From: Adiantum capillus-veneris
Taxonomy: Eukaryota; Streptophyta; Polypodiopsida; Polypodiales; Pteridaceae
DNA: 64,000 nucleotides
Assembly: GCA_014529385.2 (NCBI GenBank)
Contig: CM043963.1
Coordinates: forward strand, 100,183,412-100,247,411
Direction: 5' to 3'
Shown here: piece by piece, positions 12,258-23,828 of the stretch
How the letters are laid out: every line of letters begins with the position of its first letter
Numbering within the stretch: the first letter of the stretch is position 1
Position numbers and translations under genes: made by a program
Notes under the pieces: model-generated
What the model was told of the DNA's origin: nothing
Databases searched by the model: none
The model's input: the letters and a program-made list of their open reading frames with translations, nothing else

Positions 12258-14053
12258 TTAACCTGTTTCTTGTAGAATTTCTAGAATGGCCTCAACACTT
12301 GCATCCAATGGTTCTTCAATTTCTTCTTCCTCTGAATCCTTGGCATTGACTTTCTCTGTGTTATCCACACCTGCCCACCTTCTAAGATCAAGGTCTTCTT
12401 CCATGGTATGATTTAATTTTGTTGCACGTGCAGTGAGGTCGAGCATGCCCGCTTGATGTGGTTGCTTCACTAAGCATATCTTCTCATCTGTCAGCTCCTA
12501 TTGTAGTAACTTGACATCATTATCTTATAAATCATTTAGGCATCTAGAGGTTGTTATTCTTGGTTGTCGCCCACGAGCAGTTGATGTCTGATTCTTCTCC
12601 AAGTTGTTTATCCATTGATCATAGATTTCATCATTGTACATGACCATCTGTGCTTCTTTGTTGGCAAATGATTTATGGTTGAACGTGATGTTCGCCACAT
12701 TTACAAAGGACTTCAAAATAAAGAAAAGAAAGTTAACTTTATTTCAAGACATATTTGTAACAAAAACAAGCATAGGGAAGTGGAACTTACATCCCAAGGT
12801 GCTCGACTTGGATAACCGATAGGAAAAGTTGCCTTGGGTTTTGTTGGTTTAGAATATGCAAGCCATTGACTACGGACATGCTTCAAGACCTCCACATAAG
12901 GCTGGTGTTTCATTGCTGTTATTCTCTCCATGTTCTCCATTTTGGAAATTTGAACAGCAACCTCTTTGGGAGCGTCTACCACTAGTTCTAAACTTGTAGA
13001 TCTCTTTTCTCAAAGCATACTTAGTACTGTTGTTATGGAAAAAATCTCTAGCCGCTATGATGGAATGTTGACAAGCTAGAATCCAGTAGTGGTATGTTGA
13101 TAGCTTGTCTCCATGCACTTCAGCTATTTGTAAAGGCATTTTTGTAATTGGGTTATATGGCATTAGGTCTTCTACACTGGAGACTATCCTAGAGTGCCCT
13201 GCAAATTGCTTCAAGAGATATTTCACATACACATCTGACAATCGTCTGCATTTATAGCCATCTGGTGCAAGGTAAATTGTAAATTGGGTAAATTGTACAC
13301 CAAATTTAAAATAGTGTGCAATTTCAACGTATCCATCTAGCCCACTCTTAGAAGTTTTGGCAATTTATTTATCAAGATCTTTATCTTTGGGCTGTATAAT
13401 AGAGTCCAACACAGCTAAGGATACTGAGTCCACAACCACTGCCACTAAGGGGGTTTCAACTATTAGGATTGCAAGTCCACTAGAATCTCCTGCTTCTTGA
13501 GTCTGTAAGGGTATAACTGAAAGATTTTCTTCGGCCACATTTCCACTATTGTCTCCAAGTGTGGGATTCTAACTCTCCTTCATAGTCTTAGATTGATTTT
13601 CCTTACATGTGTCTTCATTCTTTCGCTTCTTACTCTTCTTTGTGCTGCTCAATTTACCTAAATATTGATTGACTTTCTTAAATCCCTCAATATATAAATC
13701 TATAAAGTTCTCAGTTGGAGTGTCATCTTGAAGCTCCACCCACCTGCTTTTGTCATTGTCACTCCGTTCTAATCAAGCTTCACCAACTTTTGAGCAAAGG
13801 CCACAGGCTCCAACAAGTAGGAGTCAGCATTGAGTAGTTTTACTCCAAGGCGTGGAGACATTTCAAGATCTGAACAATCTTTCTTTATCTCCTTGAAAAT
13901 ACCATAGTCCTTGAAGGTCAATTGCTCTTTATCTTGAAAGAACAAGTGAACTTTCTCATCACTTCCACCATTTGGTAAGTGAAAATCTAGATACCAAGAA
14001 CTTGGTGTTGAGCCTATTGCATTCACTGACTTTGACATTCTATTCTGAGACAT
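12258..14053 (-). pseudogene. Decayed multi-exon gene of unknown family
   Basis: Coding-like on the minus strand from MSQNRMSKSVNAIG at 14053 to a stop at 12258. The middle is lysine-rich (KKSKKRKNED). After it come a block with LSDVYVKYLLKQFAGHS and YHYWILACQHSIIAARDFF, a block with KHQPYVEVLKHVRSQWL, and, after a likely intron, a block with FNHKSFANKEAQMVMYNDE ending in an acidic tail. The intron is supported by GAT|GTAAGT near 12788 and TTGAAG| near 12716. Breaks are a frame change near 13775, TAG near 13570, TAA near 13366, a frame change near 12985 and two stops between 12470 and 12530. I do not recognise the family; it could be a host gene or a transposon-borne gene. Coding origin is likely because the frame picks up again after each break. 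Confidence 0.55.
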
Positions 14054-15889
14054 TTTCTATAAAACGAATGACATATATTGAGACAATATGAATATTAATA
14101 TATCCATATGGACTTAGGGCCATAGTGTAACATTTAATGGCCTAAAAACTTGTGTGTAGAAGAAATTAACATGAACATAGTGGGCATTTCATTAGAAAAG
14201 ATTTCTAATGAGAATTACAAGAGTGCTTGGGTGGAGAGAGCAACAAAAAGCATAACACCTAGTTAGATAGCACGAACAATAATTTCAAAAGAGAGAGAAA
14301 TTAAGCTATTGACAACATTTGAGGACCGGATTTTCATGGAGCCGGTACCCCCTCCAAAAGGCTTTGTATTATGGTTTCTCCCATCAAGAGAGACATTGTA
14401 CAATACAATTCTTTGTGTTCCTTCAAGACTAGCTAGTGCAATGAAGATGAAAGCTTCATGCACTAAGCAAAAATCTTACCAAACACAACATCAATTATCT
14501 CCGGTCTCAGACCCAAGACCTCACACACCTTCGAAGATGGTGAGAGCTAGCAGGGTATGAGAGTAGATTGAGAGGAAGAAGGAGTATTCTTATGAGAAAT
14601 ATGTACATCTCCTCACATAATCACTCATATTAGCATAGCTTAGCTTAGTAATTAGCATGTTAGAGGAGATGAGCATGCATTGAAGCTTGGCTCTTGGTTG
14701 GATTTGCATCACAAAGCCAAGAGTTGTTGGTGTAGGCCTCCCTTGTCACAAGCTTGGAGTAGGTGATAAGCTTTCCATTAAAGCTTGAGAAGGAGAGAGA
14801 GAGTCTTCTTTACTTCACACATGAGATTGTGTGAGTGTGTGTGTGATAATGCCTTCCAAAAATCAGCCCCCTCCTCTCTCTTGGTCGACCCCTCTTGCTA
14901 TTTGCTCATGCTACCCTCTCGTTGGACCTCCCTAGGGCTAGCCAATGACAATTAAGCAGCATGAGTGATAGCCTTCTGACATGTGTCCCCCTTTCTCCTT
15001 TTGTGAGAGCTTTAGGTAATTTAATAATTCAACTAAACTCTCATTGGACCCCTTTGCCTCGTGGCCAATAGGAATCACACAAGCCATTGGGCTGTTGAAT
15101 GCTCATTGGACCCCTTGGGAGACTGTCCAATAGTCTTCTAGAGGGCTCAATTCTCATTGGTTCTTTTATTAAGTGTTTTTAAATTAATTAAACTAGATTT
15201 GCTCTAGCCTAATTCTCATTGGTCCACCTCCAAGGCCATCCAATAGGAATTGGGTACACCTTGTGGGCATCTGGGCTAGGGAGCTGATATGTGTCCCTCA
15301 TTCCCTTTGTGTAAAGGGAGCTTGTGTGTGTGTGTGAGAATTTCTCTCTCATCCCCTACAAGCAAGGCTCGCCCCGTCCTATGTAGGGATTTGTAAAGAC
15401 TTTTGGGACACACACAAAGCATCCAATTCCCCCCATGGTTGACCTTTGGACACAACCTTTGAATTTTGGAACCTTAGCATTTTGGAAGTCTTAATGGGCT
15501 GAACCTTAAGGTCTTTTTAGCCCATTGTTGCACATGGATCTTTTGCAGATGCCCCTGCCTTTGGATCCCTATTTTCCCTCCTTTGGATCCCTACAATGGC
15601 TGGGTTTGCTAGCTTAACCAATATTCTATCTTTTTCTCCCCTTGCACTTACCCATATTAAATGATCAGTTTAACATGAGAAAATCATTTAGGAGAATTAG
15701 ATATGGATTATTATGATAATAGAGTCCCCTCTTTGTTAAACCATGTGATCCTAGGTCCAAAGGGCTCCAACAAAATGGTTCTACAAGTGTAGTTAGGCCA
15801 CTCTATGGTACTGTGATCACATGTTCTCTTATGACATTAGAGGAACCTCAAAGTAGTATCCCTTGAATGGCCTAAATACCCCTTTAGAG
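14054..15889. other. Spacer without recognisable gene
   Basis: No supportable gene. It holds one isolated satellite A core near 14107, short GA and GT runs near 14790-14845, and a cluster of ATTGG/CCAAT pairs described separately. Confidence 0.45.
14919..15255. repeat. Cluster of ATTGG...CCAAT inverted pairs
   Basis: Four or five imperfect units in about 340 bp. Each starts with CTCATTGGACC or a variant, and most carry CCAATAG or CCAATGA 15-30 bases later. The units are a diverged short tandem repeat whose most constant part is the inverted ATTGG/CCAAT pair. Function is unknown. Confidence 0.5.
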
Positions 15890-17050
15890 ACTCTACACCA
15901 ACACCATATGGCATCATGTGGCGTGAAGGCCATAGGGTCCCCTGCTTGCTAGTAAGAACCTCTCTATGCTCTACATTGGCATCGTATGGCCCCAAGGCCA
16001 CCATGTTGCCTCTATGTTTTGAAGAACCCTTCATGAGGGTTTTCTAGAAACCTGTGGCCATAGGTCCATAGGGTGCTCTGTATGCAAGTTAAAACCACTA
16101 TTTTCTCTATATTTCCAGAAGAACTTGTGGGCTGAATGCCATAGGGTCCCCTCTATGCTAGTAAAAACCTCTGTTTACTGTATATTGGCACCCTATGTCC
16201 TGAAGGCCATAGGGTTCCCTCTAAGCTAGTAAGAGTCTTTCTGTGCTCTATGCTTTATGGTCTATGCTCTATGATCTATATTGACTTCCTATGGTCCCAG
16301 GGCCACAAGGTTCCCTCATTGTTTCCAAAAAACCCTCATTGTTTTGGTATGGCCCCATGGCCATAGCTCTCTATGCTGGTATAAAGCACTATTTACTCTA
16401 TATTGGCACCCTAAGGCCTGAAAGCCGTAGGGTTGGCCTCAAGGGCCCTAAGGGTGATCTGTATGCCAGTGAAAAGTGCTATTTTCTCTATATTGAGAAG
16501 ACCTTATGGGCTGAAGGCCATAGGGTCCCCTCTATGCTAGTAAGAACCTATGTTTACTCTATATTGGCACCCTGTGGCTAAAAGGCCATAGGGTTTCCTC
16601 TATCCTAGTAAGAATCTCTCTATGCTCTATGCTCTATACTTTATATTGACATCCTATGGCCCCAAGGCCACAAGGTGCCCTCATTGTTTCCAAAACATCC
16701 TCATTGTTTTGCCAACCTATGTCCCCAGGTCCATAGAGTACTCTCTATGGTAGTATAAAGCACTATATTCTCTAAATTGGCACCCTAAGGCCTGAAGGCC
16801 ATAGGCCCCCCTCTATGTTCCACAAGGTTCCCTCTATGTTTTCAATTTGAAGAAACTCTTCATGATGGATTTTTGACAACCAATGGCCCTAGGGCCATAG
16901 GATGCTCTATATGCTAGTAAAAAACAGTATTTGCTCTATATTGGCACCATGTGACTTGAAGACCATATGGTCCCCTCTATTCTAGTAAGAGCCTCTCCAT
17001 GATCTATATTGGCACCCTTTGGCCTGAAGGCCATAGGGTCTGCTCTTTTC
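15890..17050. repeat. Satellite A, third array
   Basis: Same basic unit as 7060-10050, in the same orientation and with more variant forms. The frequent form has CCTGAAGGCCATAGGGT in the core and CTCTATATTGGCACCCT in the lead. Several units carry insertions such as TTTCCAAAA, so spacing is less regular than in the main array. Confidence 0.8.
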
Positions 17051-17689
17051 TAGTGATAGCCGTTTTTCGGCTTTCCATAATTGCCATAGTAAGCTACCTC
17101 ACCCTATCAAATCACTCAAACATTTTGGTTATCCCTACCATTTCACTGTACATAGGCGTGTGTGAGTTAGGGGATTTTCCCTATATTTTCTTAAAAACCC
17201 TCAATTAGCTAGTCACTGGGCTAGTTTGAGCCAAAAAAAATAAAAAATAAAAATTATAAGTATATTATGGCCCATTTGTGTGTAAATATTTCATTGTATA
17301 TAGGGCCTAAATAAAAGGATTTTTCATAATTATTTTGGTATTTATTTAAATATTTCTACCTATGGTGTGTTATTTATGCTATGTACATTGACTCACCATT
17401 ACCATATTTTGTCTTACCATTTTGCATACTCTTTATTCCATATAAAAATAATTTCATGCAAGCTTCTCTTATTTTTGGTGTAACTCCATCCCAACAAAAA
17501 TCCAAAAAACTAGTTTTATTTATGTGTATATTTTTTCACTATTGTGATTTTTCTCTCACTCCCTAGGTGTGTTCCCTATCTCGGCCAGGTGGGTTGTATA
17601 AGCTGAGTGGTGACCCATAGTGTGTGTGTGTGTGTGTGTATCATTCCAAGAGTGTGTTTTGGGTCGTTATAGAGACGTTCTATGTGTTT
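17051..17689. other. AT-rich flank of the retrotransposon nest
   Basis: AT-rich with a (GT)n run near 17620-17640. In minus-strand terms this is where the chromodomain, if any, and the 3' LTR of Gypsy-2 would lie. I could find neither, so Gypsy-2 is probably truncated here. Confidence 0.45.
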
Positions 17690-17748
17690 CCATCCCACTC
17701 ACAACGGCTTACATGAAACACCGGATGAATACGAGAATGTGTACGTAG
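17690..17748 (-). pseudogene. Integrase C-terminal fragment of Gypsy-2
   Basis: The minus strand reads LRTHSRIHPVFHVSRCEWD, the conserved Ty3/gypsy integrase C-terminal motif (usually LPxHSRIHPVFHVS). Its missing N-terminal neighbour is at 43199, where the minus strand ends with DRAYKLS. Removing the 25 kb between them joins the two parts in frame. Confidence 0.85.
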
Positions 17749-17964
17749 TGTTACCATATACATGTGGTAGTGATGTGTGTGAACACACTAGGACCGTCGG
17801 GGCATTTTTTCCCTCTTTAGGAGGTTTTTCCCTCCGAGCATTGTATATACGCCCATCACTCTAGGGCTATCAATCTTTCCATTGCACACTAAGTTACACA
17901 CTCTCTATTGTGTGCCTTGATCTTCCTTCGTCTTCTCCAAGATATGTGCGTTTCTTTGCAACCC
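17749..17964 (+). repeat. Copia-2 5' LTR, first part
   Basis: Starts TGTTACCATATACATG and is colinear with the other family LTRs up to AACCC at 17960-17964, where Gypsy-1 interrupts. The remaining 11 bases lie at 37977-37987. Confidence 0.93.
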
Positions 17965-18898
17965 TGCTAGAAGCTGGACACACCCCACGGCATCTAACTA
18001 CTCGGCGGACTATTATTTTTGTAATTATTCATTCATTGAGGAAAACCCGATTTTTCACATTGTACATATTGGGACTTATAGAAGTTTCCAGATTGTATCC
18101 CAGTTTTGATAGTTAGATTGAGTAGATGGTTGATTGTGGAACTTTAGGGTTTGAGAAGTTGTAAGGTATATATACCACTTTTTGACCTTAATGAAAAAAC
18201 CTTTGTCATTTTAAAAACAAGTTTGAAGTCTGTGAGTGAGCGTACTGTGTACGTGAGAGAGAGTGTGAGCTTTGTCTTGACGCTACGTGTACTACGGTGG
18301 TCGGAATCGAGTACGAAGAAGTGCAGTGTGTTGCCCCCGACTAGAGCTACAAGCCGATACCAACATTGCGCGTGTATGGTCCAGCTTTGGGAGCTCCTTC
18401 TACGAGCTTCATCGGTTGTTTGGGTGAGCATACGTTATCTGATTTCGCATTGCAGCATATCCATGCGTTCACATTGAGTAGAGCTACACATTAGGCACTT
18501 CAGATTTTGGAAACAAAGACCTGCAGATTTCGGCCAGACATCCTACGTGTTTCTGCACCGAGTGTTTTGAGTCATGATTTTGGTTTATAGACCTGAGGGA
18601 GAGCGGTCTATGGGTATTAGTAGGGTCTCCTTCAAGTTCTATGGTGTTCCGAAAGTGTTTGATGGGTGTTCGGCTCTAACAAGTGTTGTGGGAAGATTCC
18701 TCTTTTGCACTTTTGAAGACTATGACTTAGACAATTGGTAGGTACCTCTGTAGGAATTAGTTAGGAGTCGGTCGAGTGTAGGTTGACACCTTATGCTTGC
18801 TTCCACGTGCCTGCGGGTCGAGCTTCGTCCTTAGCTAACATTACTTATTAGGTGAGTTCTCGTTGTGCTGACGTCCGTCGCGGCGTACCCGTCCAACA
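17965..18898 (+). repeat. Gypsy-1 5' LTR
   Basis: 934 bp, TGCTAGAAGC to GTCCAACA; the first dinucleotide pair is kept and the third base is changed relative to the 3' copy. A TATA-type box, GGTATATATACC, lies at 18165-18176 and is a candidate promoter. A half copy of the element's palindrome (AGACATCCTACG) is near 18536. Confidence 0.93.
18165..18176 (+). promoter_or_regulatory. Candidate LTR TATA box
   Basis: GGTATATATACC, itself palindromic, is conserved in both LTRs (37238-37249 in the 3' copy) despite ~5% overall divergence. Its placement would put the transcript start near 18200. It is predicted from sequence only. Confidence 0.5.
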
Positions 18899-18899
18899 T

Positions 18900-18916
18900 T
18901 GGCGCCGCTGCAGGGG
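18900..18916 (+). other. Gypsy-1 primer-binding site
   Basis: TGGCGCCGCTGCAGGGG begins two bases after the 5' LTR. It resembles the tRNA-Asp-complementary site (TGGCGCCGTTGCCG) of Tat/Athila-type plant elements, with a few mismatches. Confidence 0.75.
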
Positions 18917-20780
18917 ACGAAAACCTTAGGTAGGTGACCGAGACTAATCCTTGAGGATCGGGATTTTTGGCTCGCCAAGAGTCTCGCTTTACATTTAGAC
19001 AGGATCAGAGGGTGGAGGACTCTCTAGGTCTTAGAGGGAGTCTAGGAAGCGTGTGTCTGGCCTAGATCCTTCGACTTAGGTATAGGAGGTAGACTTAGGT
19101 AGTTTTAGGTAATAGTCGAGTTCTAGAGTAGGAGTTGGAGTGGTAGAAGCGGTGAGAGGTGAGCTTGAGAGTCCGGAGAGGCCAAAGAGCAACCAAAAAC
19201 ACCATTATCACCATTTCTTCATGATAGGTAGGAGTAGAGTAAGTAGGACATCATGATTCAGACCTAGAGCATTTCATGCATGTACACTTGCTTGGTAGAA
19301 TCATTAAAAGTTTCTAAAAGACGCAAAAAGACGAAAAAGTGTGGTTGAAAGCATAATTGAAGTCCAAAAGTTACTGTGAGTGTTTCTGATAGGTCTACAG
19401 AGCATCAGGGGCATTCCTGTCAGAAAAAAATTTAATTTTAAGCCAGGAGACATCCTACGCGTAGGATGTCTACAGGCCAATCTGGAAGGAATTTTGGGAT
19501 TTTGAGTTGACCAGTGTGTTCAGAAAGTAGGATTTACCCTAATTTCAACTGGAAAGTGGTATTTGGCCATATCTTGACAGGATAAGGCCAGATAGACTGA
19601 AATTGCAAGACATCCTACCCAAATAGTGCCAAAACATTAACTTGAGACCAAAACCATAAGATGGCTGCATGAGTGTGTCTTGCATGATATATTGAGTGAC
19701 TGAAAGGGGTTTCACCTCATTTGGGCAAGAAAATTGGGTTCAAAGTGGACTTTAGCACTTTTGACTGAAAAAGCAAAAAACAGCTGAAGTTTGGGACTTT
19801 TGACATCCAAATCAAAATCTAAGCATACCACTAGGATACTGACATCAAGGGGGAGAAGCTGTTGAACAAATATGGGGTCAAACAAGCCAAAAAGACATCC
19901 TACGTGTAGAATGTCTTCTGAGTGATTTGGGACTCAAAACTGAAATCTGAGTACACCAAGGTGATCAGCAACTCAAGGGGAGCTTGAGCCTTTAGTTTGA
20001 ATCCATTCTGAAGAAAAACACATCCTACGCGTACGATGTCTAATGCAAGCAAATAAAGCCAGAATTTGACTTTCAGCATTGTAAGGTGTTATATGGCCTA
20101 AGGCAAGCCTGCTAGTCAATTTTGGTCCAATTTGGAGTTGATTAGACTGAACAATACCATCAACAGACCGTCAGAACAGATTTCTGACTCATTGACCAGC
20201 TTATAGCAGTCCAAATCAAAAAGTAAAAGCAGATGTAAGGTTAGAACAACAAAGGGAAACAACAGTGCAAAAATCCAGGCAAAATACAGCAGGAGACATC
20301 CTACGCGTAGGATGTCTATTGGGGCATACTGCACAGAAAATTTGACCTGGCCTAGACAGTGAGGTTCCATTTGGCTTAAGGGTTCCAGAACTTCTTTCAG
20401 AAGTGAAATTGGACCTTGGTTGCCCATTTGACAAATCAAAGACTGAATTCAGACTTTTTTGCGTAAATTGGCCAACATCAGAGAGATGTACCGTTTCAGA
20501 TTAGCAACCTAATCCAGAACATCAGCAGTGTATAAAATACAGTAGTGGTTGAGATTAACTCTCCAGTTATACCAATCATTACTAAGATAACCTCTAGCAG
20601 ATAAATGCTTTGATTCAATTGCCGAAATTAAAACTCTTGTGTACAAGTATATTCAGCAACAAGGCAAGAAGTTGTGCAGAAACTGACCCGTTGCCAGGTG
20701 AGTGGTTGAATTTGTGTTAAATTGCATTAATAATTTTGATGAATTTAAGATCAGGAAGATACATTGTTATAGACCAGTAG
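18917..20780 (+). other. Gypsy-1 leader with palindromes
   Basis: About 1.86 kb between primer-binding site and gag frame with no convincing coding frame. Purine-rich G(T/A)AGG tracts fill 18960-19250. From 19448 to 20317 it carries three near-perfect or perfect palindromes, one mutated copy and one half copy, listed separately. A TATAAAA string lies at 20529, and a possible splice donor CCAG|GTGAGT is near 20697, both unproven. Confidence 0.7.
19448..20317. repeat. Leader palindrome cluster of Gypsy-1
   Basis: Copies of a 24-bp palindrome (arm AGACATCCTACG followed by its exact reverse complement). 19448-19471 is perfect, 19608-19618 is a left half only, 19893-19916 has two changes, 20018-20041 has two changes, and 20294-20317 is perfect. 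Spacings are 160, 285, 125 and 276 bp. Surrounding bases are diverged; the palindrome is the best-kept part. Confidence 0.9.
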
Positions 20781-23700
20781 GTGGCAGGTGACCAAGTTAG
20801 CTTAGTGTCCACCGAAGAGAGTGTAGCTCAGGCAAGGCTAGATCCGCTAGCACCGATTATTGAGGAAGGAAGTGATACTGACACTTCGTCAGACAAATAT
20901 TTCTTCATGATGGGTAGTCAATGGCCAGAAGGTTTCACCTATGATGGATCTATGCGAGGAGGAAGCACCTCCCAAAATCCTTTGAATGATTCCAGGCTTA
21001 TGGTGATCTTCTTAGAGGGAACAAACTCAAGAGGAGCCCTAGTCTATTCTGACTATCGAGGCCGCAAGTGCATTTGTATCGAAGAGAGGCCAGCACAAAG
21101 ATTGGAGATAATCAACGTGTATGATGATGGAGATAGATTCCGAGACGAAAAGGGGAACCACTATTTAATAGTTAGCAACCCTGAAGATTACAACAGATAC
21201 GGAGATAACGTGGCTAAAGGGAAAATGTTTTTAGAAACTCAAGAGCCGCCACCAAACATTGATCGGCACGGAGCTATTTTTATATACGATCATAAAACAA
21301 TCAGGATTCCAACTTATGACGAGAATGTGGGGATCTACAAACACAAGAGCGAGGGTATTGTCTCTTACTTTCGCAGCAAAGAACCATACGTAAATGAACT
21401 AAGCAAAGACAAGGTTCTTTACTTATTCCCTTATGAAACTGCTACGGGGAAGGGCATAGTTTTTGTTGATAGATACGGGTGAGAATACCAACGTATTCTC
21501 CCAGAGGAAGTAGAAAGAGCAACAGGTCCAAGAGCATCAGCATATGCCCCTGAGGAAAATCCGAGAGTCGTCCACACCCCAAGAAAGTCAACAAATCCAT
21601 TTTCAGATGAGTATGACACTACCTCACATTCCACCAGACAGCAAGCATTCAACAACCAAGACCAACCAACAAACCAGCCATCATTTCAGGCATGGCTTCG
21701 ACAGAGTGCAACAATGGAACCAGACCGAAACCAAGATGGTTATCCAGCCGCACGAGGGCTCAGGGATTTGCAAGAACCACCATACTATTCAAGGTATCAA
21801 GCAGAGAGTAAGCAAAAGACACAAGGGTCGACCGAGCTTGGAGGATCACCCATCGAACGAGTCCGAAGAGAAGAACCACCTCCTACGAGAACCGTTAGAA
21901 ATTATGGCTTAGGAGCGCCGTTGGGCGAGGAACCAGCCTATTACAGAAGGCGTGAGGAGGTGTATAGACTTGGACGGGGTGATCCAATGATGAGGTTTGT
22001 AGACCATCGCAGAATTAGACCTTCTCAAGTGCAAAAATGGGTAAACAAGAAATACACAGGAAACAGAGACCCAAGAGATCATGTAGCAGCCTTTGTGCGT
22101 GTAATAAGAGCAGAAGAGGTGTTAGACTTTCCTACCCAATTTGCAGGGTTTGGACTAACCCTAGAGGATGATGCTGCAACTTGGTTTGACTCTGTGGAGC
22201 ATAGAGACTTTGAGTCGATGGAGGAAGTGTTTGACGAGTTTATTGAGGAATTATCTCAAAGGGGAATAGCTCATAATACCGTCTCACAAATCCATAAGTT
22301 CAAACAAAAAGATGGAGAATCTGTATGGAAGGCAGCCCTAAGACTAAAAAGATATGTTAAGTTCTGTCCTATTGAAGAACTGCCAACTCAGTCCAGACTT
22401 ATGCTGATATTCATCCAAGGACTAAGGAATGCAGATCTCCAGAAAGACTTACATATGAAGAGGAGCACGACGTTGAAGGAGTTGACCAAGGAGGCTCTGT
22501 ACCTTGTGGAAAATTGTGCGGTCTACAAAGAAGGGGAGTTCAAGGACCTTGATGACAATTCATCTTCACAACAAAGTGGAAGCAAGTCTTCCAAAACAAC
22601 ACTGAAAGGAGAAATAGCTGTAAACCAGGAGCATCTCGTAGATGAAGTGCTAAAAAAGATCAACTTGTATGCCAAACCCCAGGCTAAACAGCCCAAGTGG
22701 TGTGCTATTGAGAAAAAAATGACAAACCATGGGACCAAGGAATGTTACTATAACAAGGGATATGTGAGGGAGAGGCCTTATGCTCCCCAAGCTCCTGTAG
22801 TTTCCCCTCAAGTTCCACCGATGCCTAGATATCAAGCAGGCAACTTACCAGGACCTGTAGGTGTAGAAAGACCACAACCGGTGTTGGGGCAACAACCACC
22901 CCTACAAGGTTTACGACCAGTTGGTATAAGATACACACCAACGGTAACTGAATCAAAAGAAAAGGCTTTGGTGCCTATGCATGCATATTATGAAGATCCC
23001 AATGGATATGCGGCAAACCCTGTCTATTATCCACCGAAAGAACCCTCGACACCAGAACCATGGAGCATGATAGCAAATCAAGGACCTCCAACTTTTGCAC
23101 AGGCCACAGGAGAAGGAAGATATAGCTTAGATGAACGAACATTGTTGTTCATAGCCAATGGAGGCATGGGCAGACAGGGACAGGCTTACCAGCAAAGAGG
23201 GGCTCAAGGAGCACCTCAACAACCCAAGGGCCCCTGTTACAAGTGTGGCGGAGACCATTGGCTGGGAGATTGTCCTCATGATGAAATCATTAGAGTCAAT
23301 GCGTATTGCCCAGAATGTGGAATTACTCATTTGATTTCCGATTGCCCTAAAAACCCGAGCAAAGGAGCAAAAACCACCTTGAACCTGTTGGAAACAGTAC
23401 GTTCCAACGGAGGATCGGAAAATGAAACAATCATACCTATTCAAGCGGTAACACGACCACAAGCCCAAAGAAGGACGAACGAACCCATAATAGAAGAACC
23501 AAAAACAGATGCCCAAGGTTCAGAAACGAAAAAACAGAGAAGCACTTGGAAAGCGATAAATGCGCGTAGGAAAGCCAGGAAAGAACGAGAGCAAACAGCC
23601 CTATCCGATGAGTTGAAACATACAAAGAACAGATTGGAGCGGTTAGAAGATCTAGCTAGCTTAAGCTCACACACCACAGCAGCCATAGCACCCAGGGAAA

Positions 23701-23828
23701 TAGCAGAGCCCAAAAGTGCAGGATCAGGAGGATCTGTACTGACAGACAAGGTAAACGAGTAGCTGGATGCACTTCTAAAAGCTTATGAAGCTCGACTTAA
23801 AAAAAAACAAACCCAGGAACAAAGGTGG
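20781..23828 (+). pseudogene. Gypsy-1 gag region
   Basis: One frame from 20781 crosses a TGA at 21480-21482 and a TAG at 23760-23762 and continues into the protease part. The first ATG is 20907; a GTG stands at 20781 after a stop codon, so the true start may be downstream or spliced. The gag capsid-like domain spans about 22020-22560 (VQKWVNKKYTGNRD, EDDAATWFDSVE, FIQGLRNADLQKDL). Two adjacent zinc knuckles of the form CX2CX3HX4C follow at about 23235-23350 (CYKCGGDHWLGDC and CPECGITHLISDC), each one residue shorter than the usual CX2CX4HX4C. The tail is basic and rich in K/R. The N-terminal 230 residues match nothing I know. Confidence 0.85.

Noticed and set aside
14263-14560. Short frames on both strands near 14.4 kb
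   Set aside because: No motif, and the two strands overlap with equal claim; nothing decides between them.
7060-17050. CRISPR-like spacing of palindromic repeats
   Set aside because: Repeats are degenerate, spacers are not unique, and the context is a plant genome with LTR elements. This is a satellite.
17560-17690. Chromodomain of Gypsy-2
   Set aside because: The expected place was read in all minus-strand frames and no aromatic-cage motif or WKGY-type string was found.
18144-18477. Coding frames in the Gypsy-1 LTR, repeated at 37217-37550
   Set aside because: Both copies are in LTR sequence with promoter-like content, and the frames are not conserved beyond base identity.
20697-20787. 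Intron joining the leader to gag
   Set aside because: GTGAGT and a downstream TAG/CAG acceptor exist, but joining them gave no upstream ATG in frame, so I do not annotate it.
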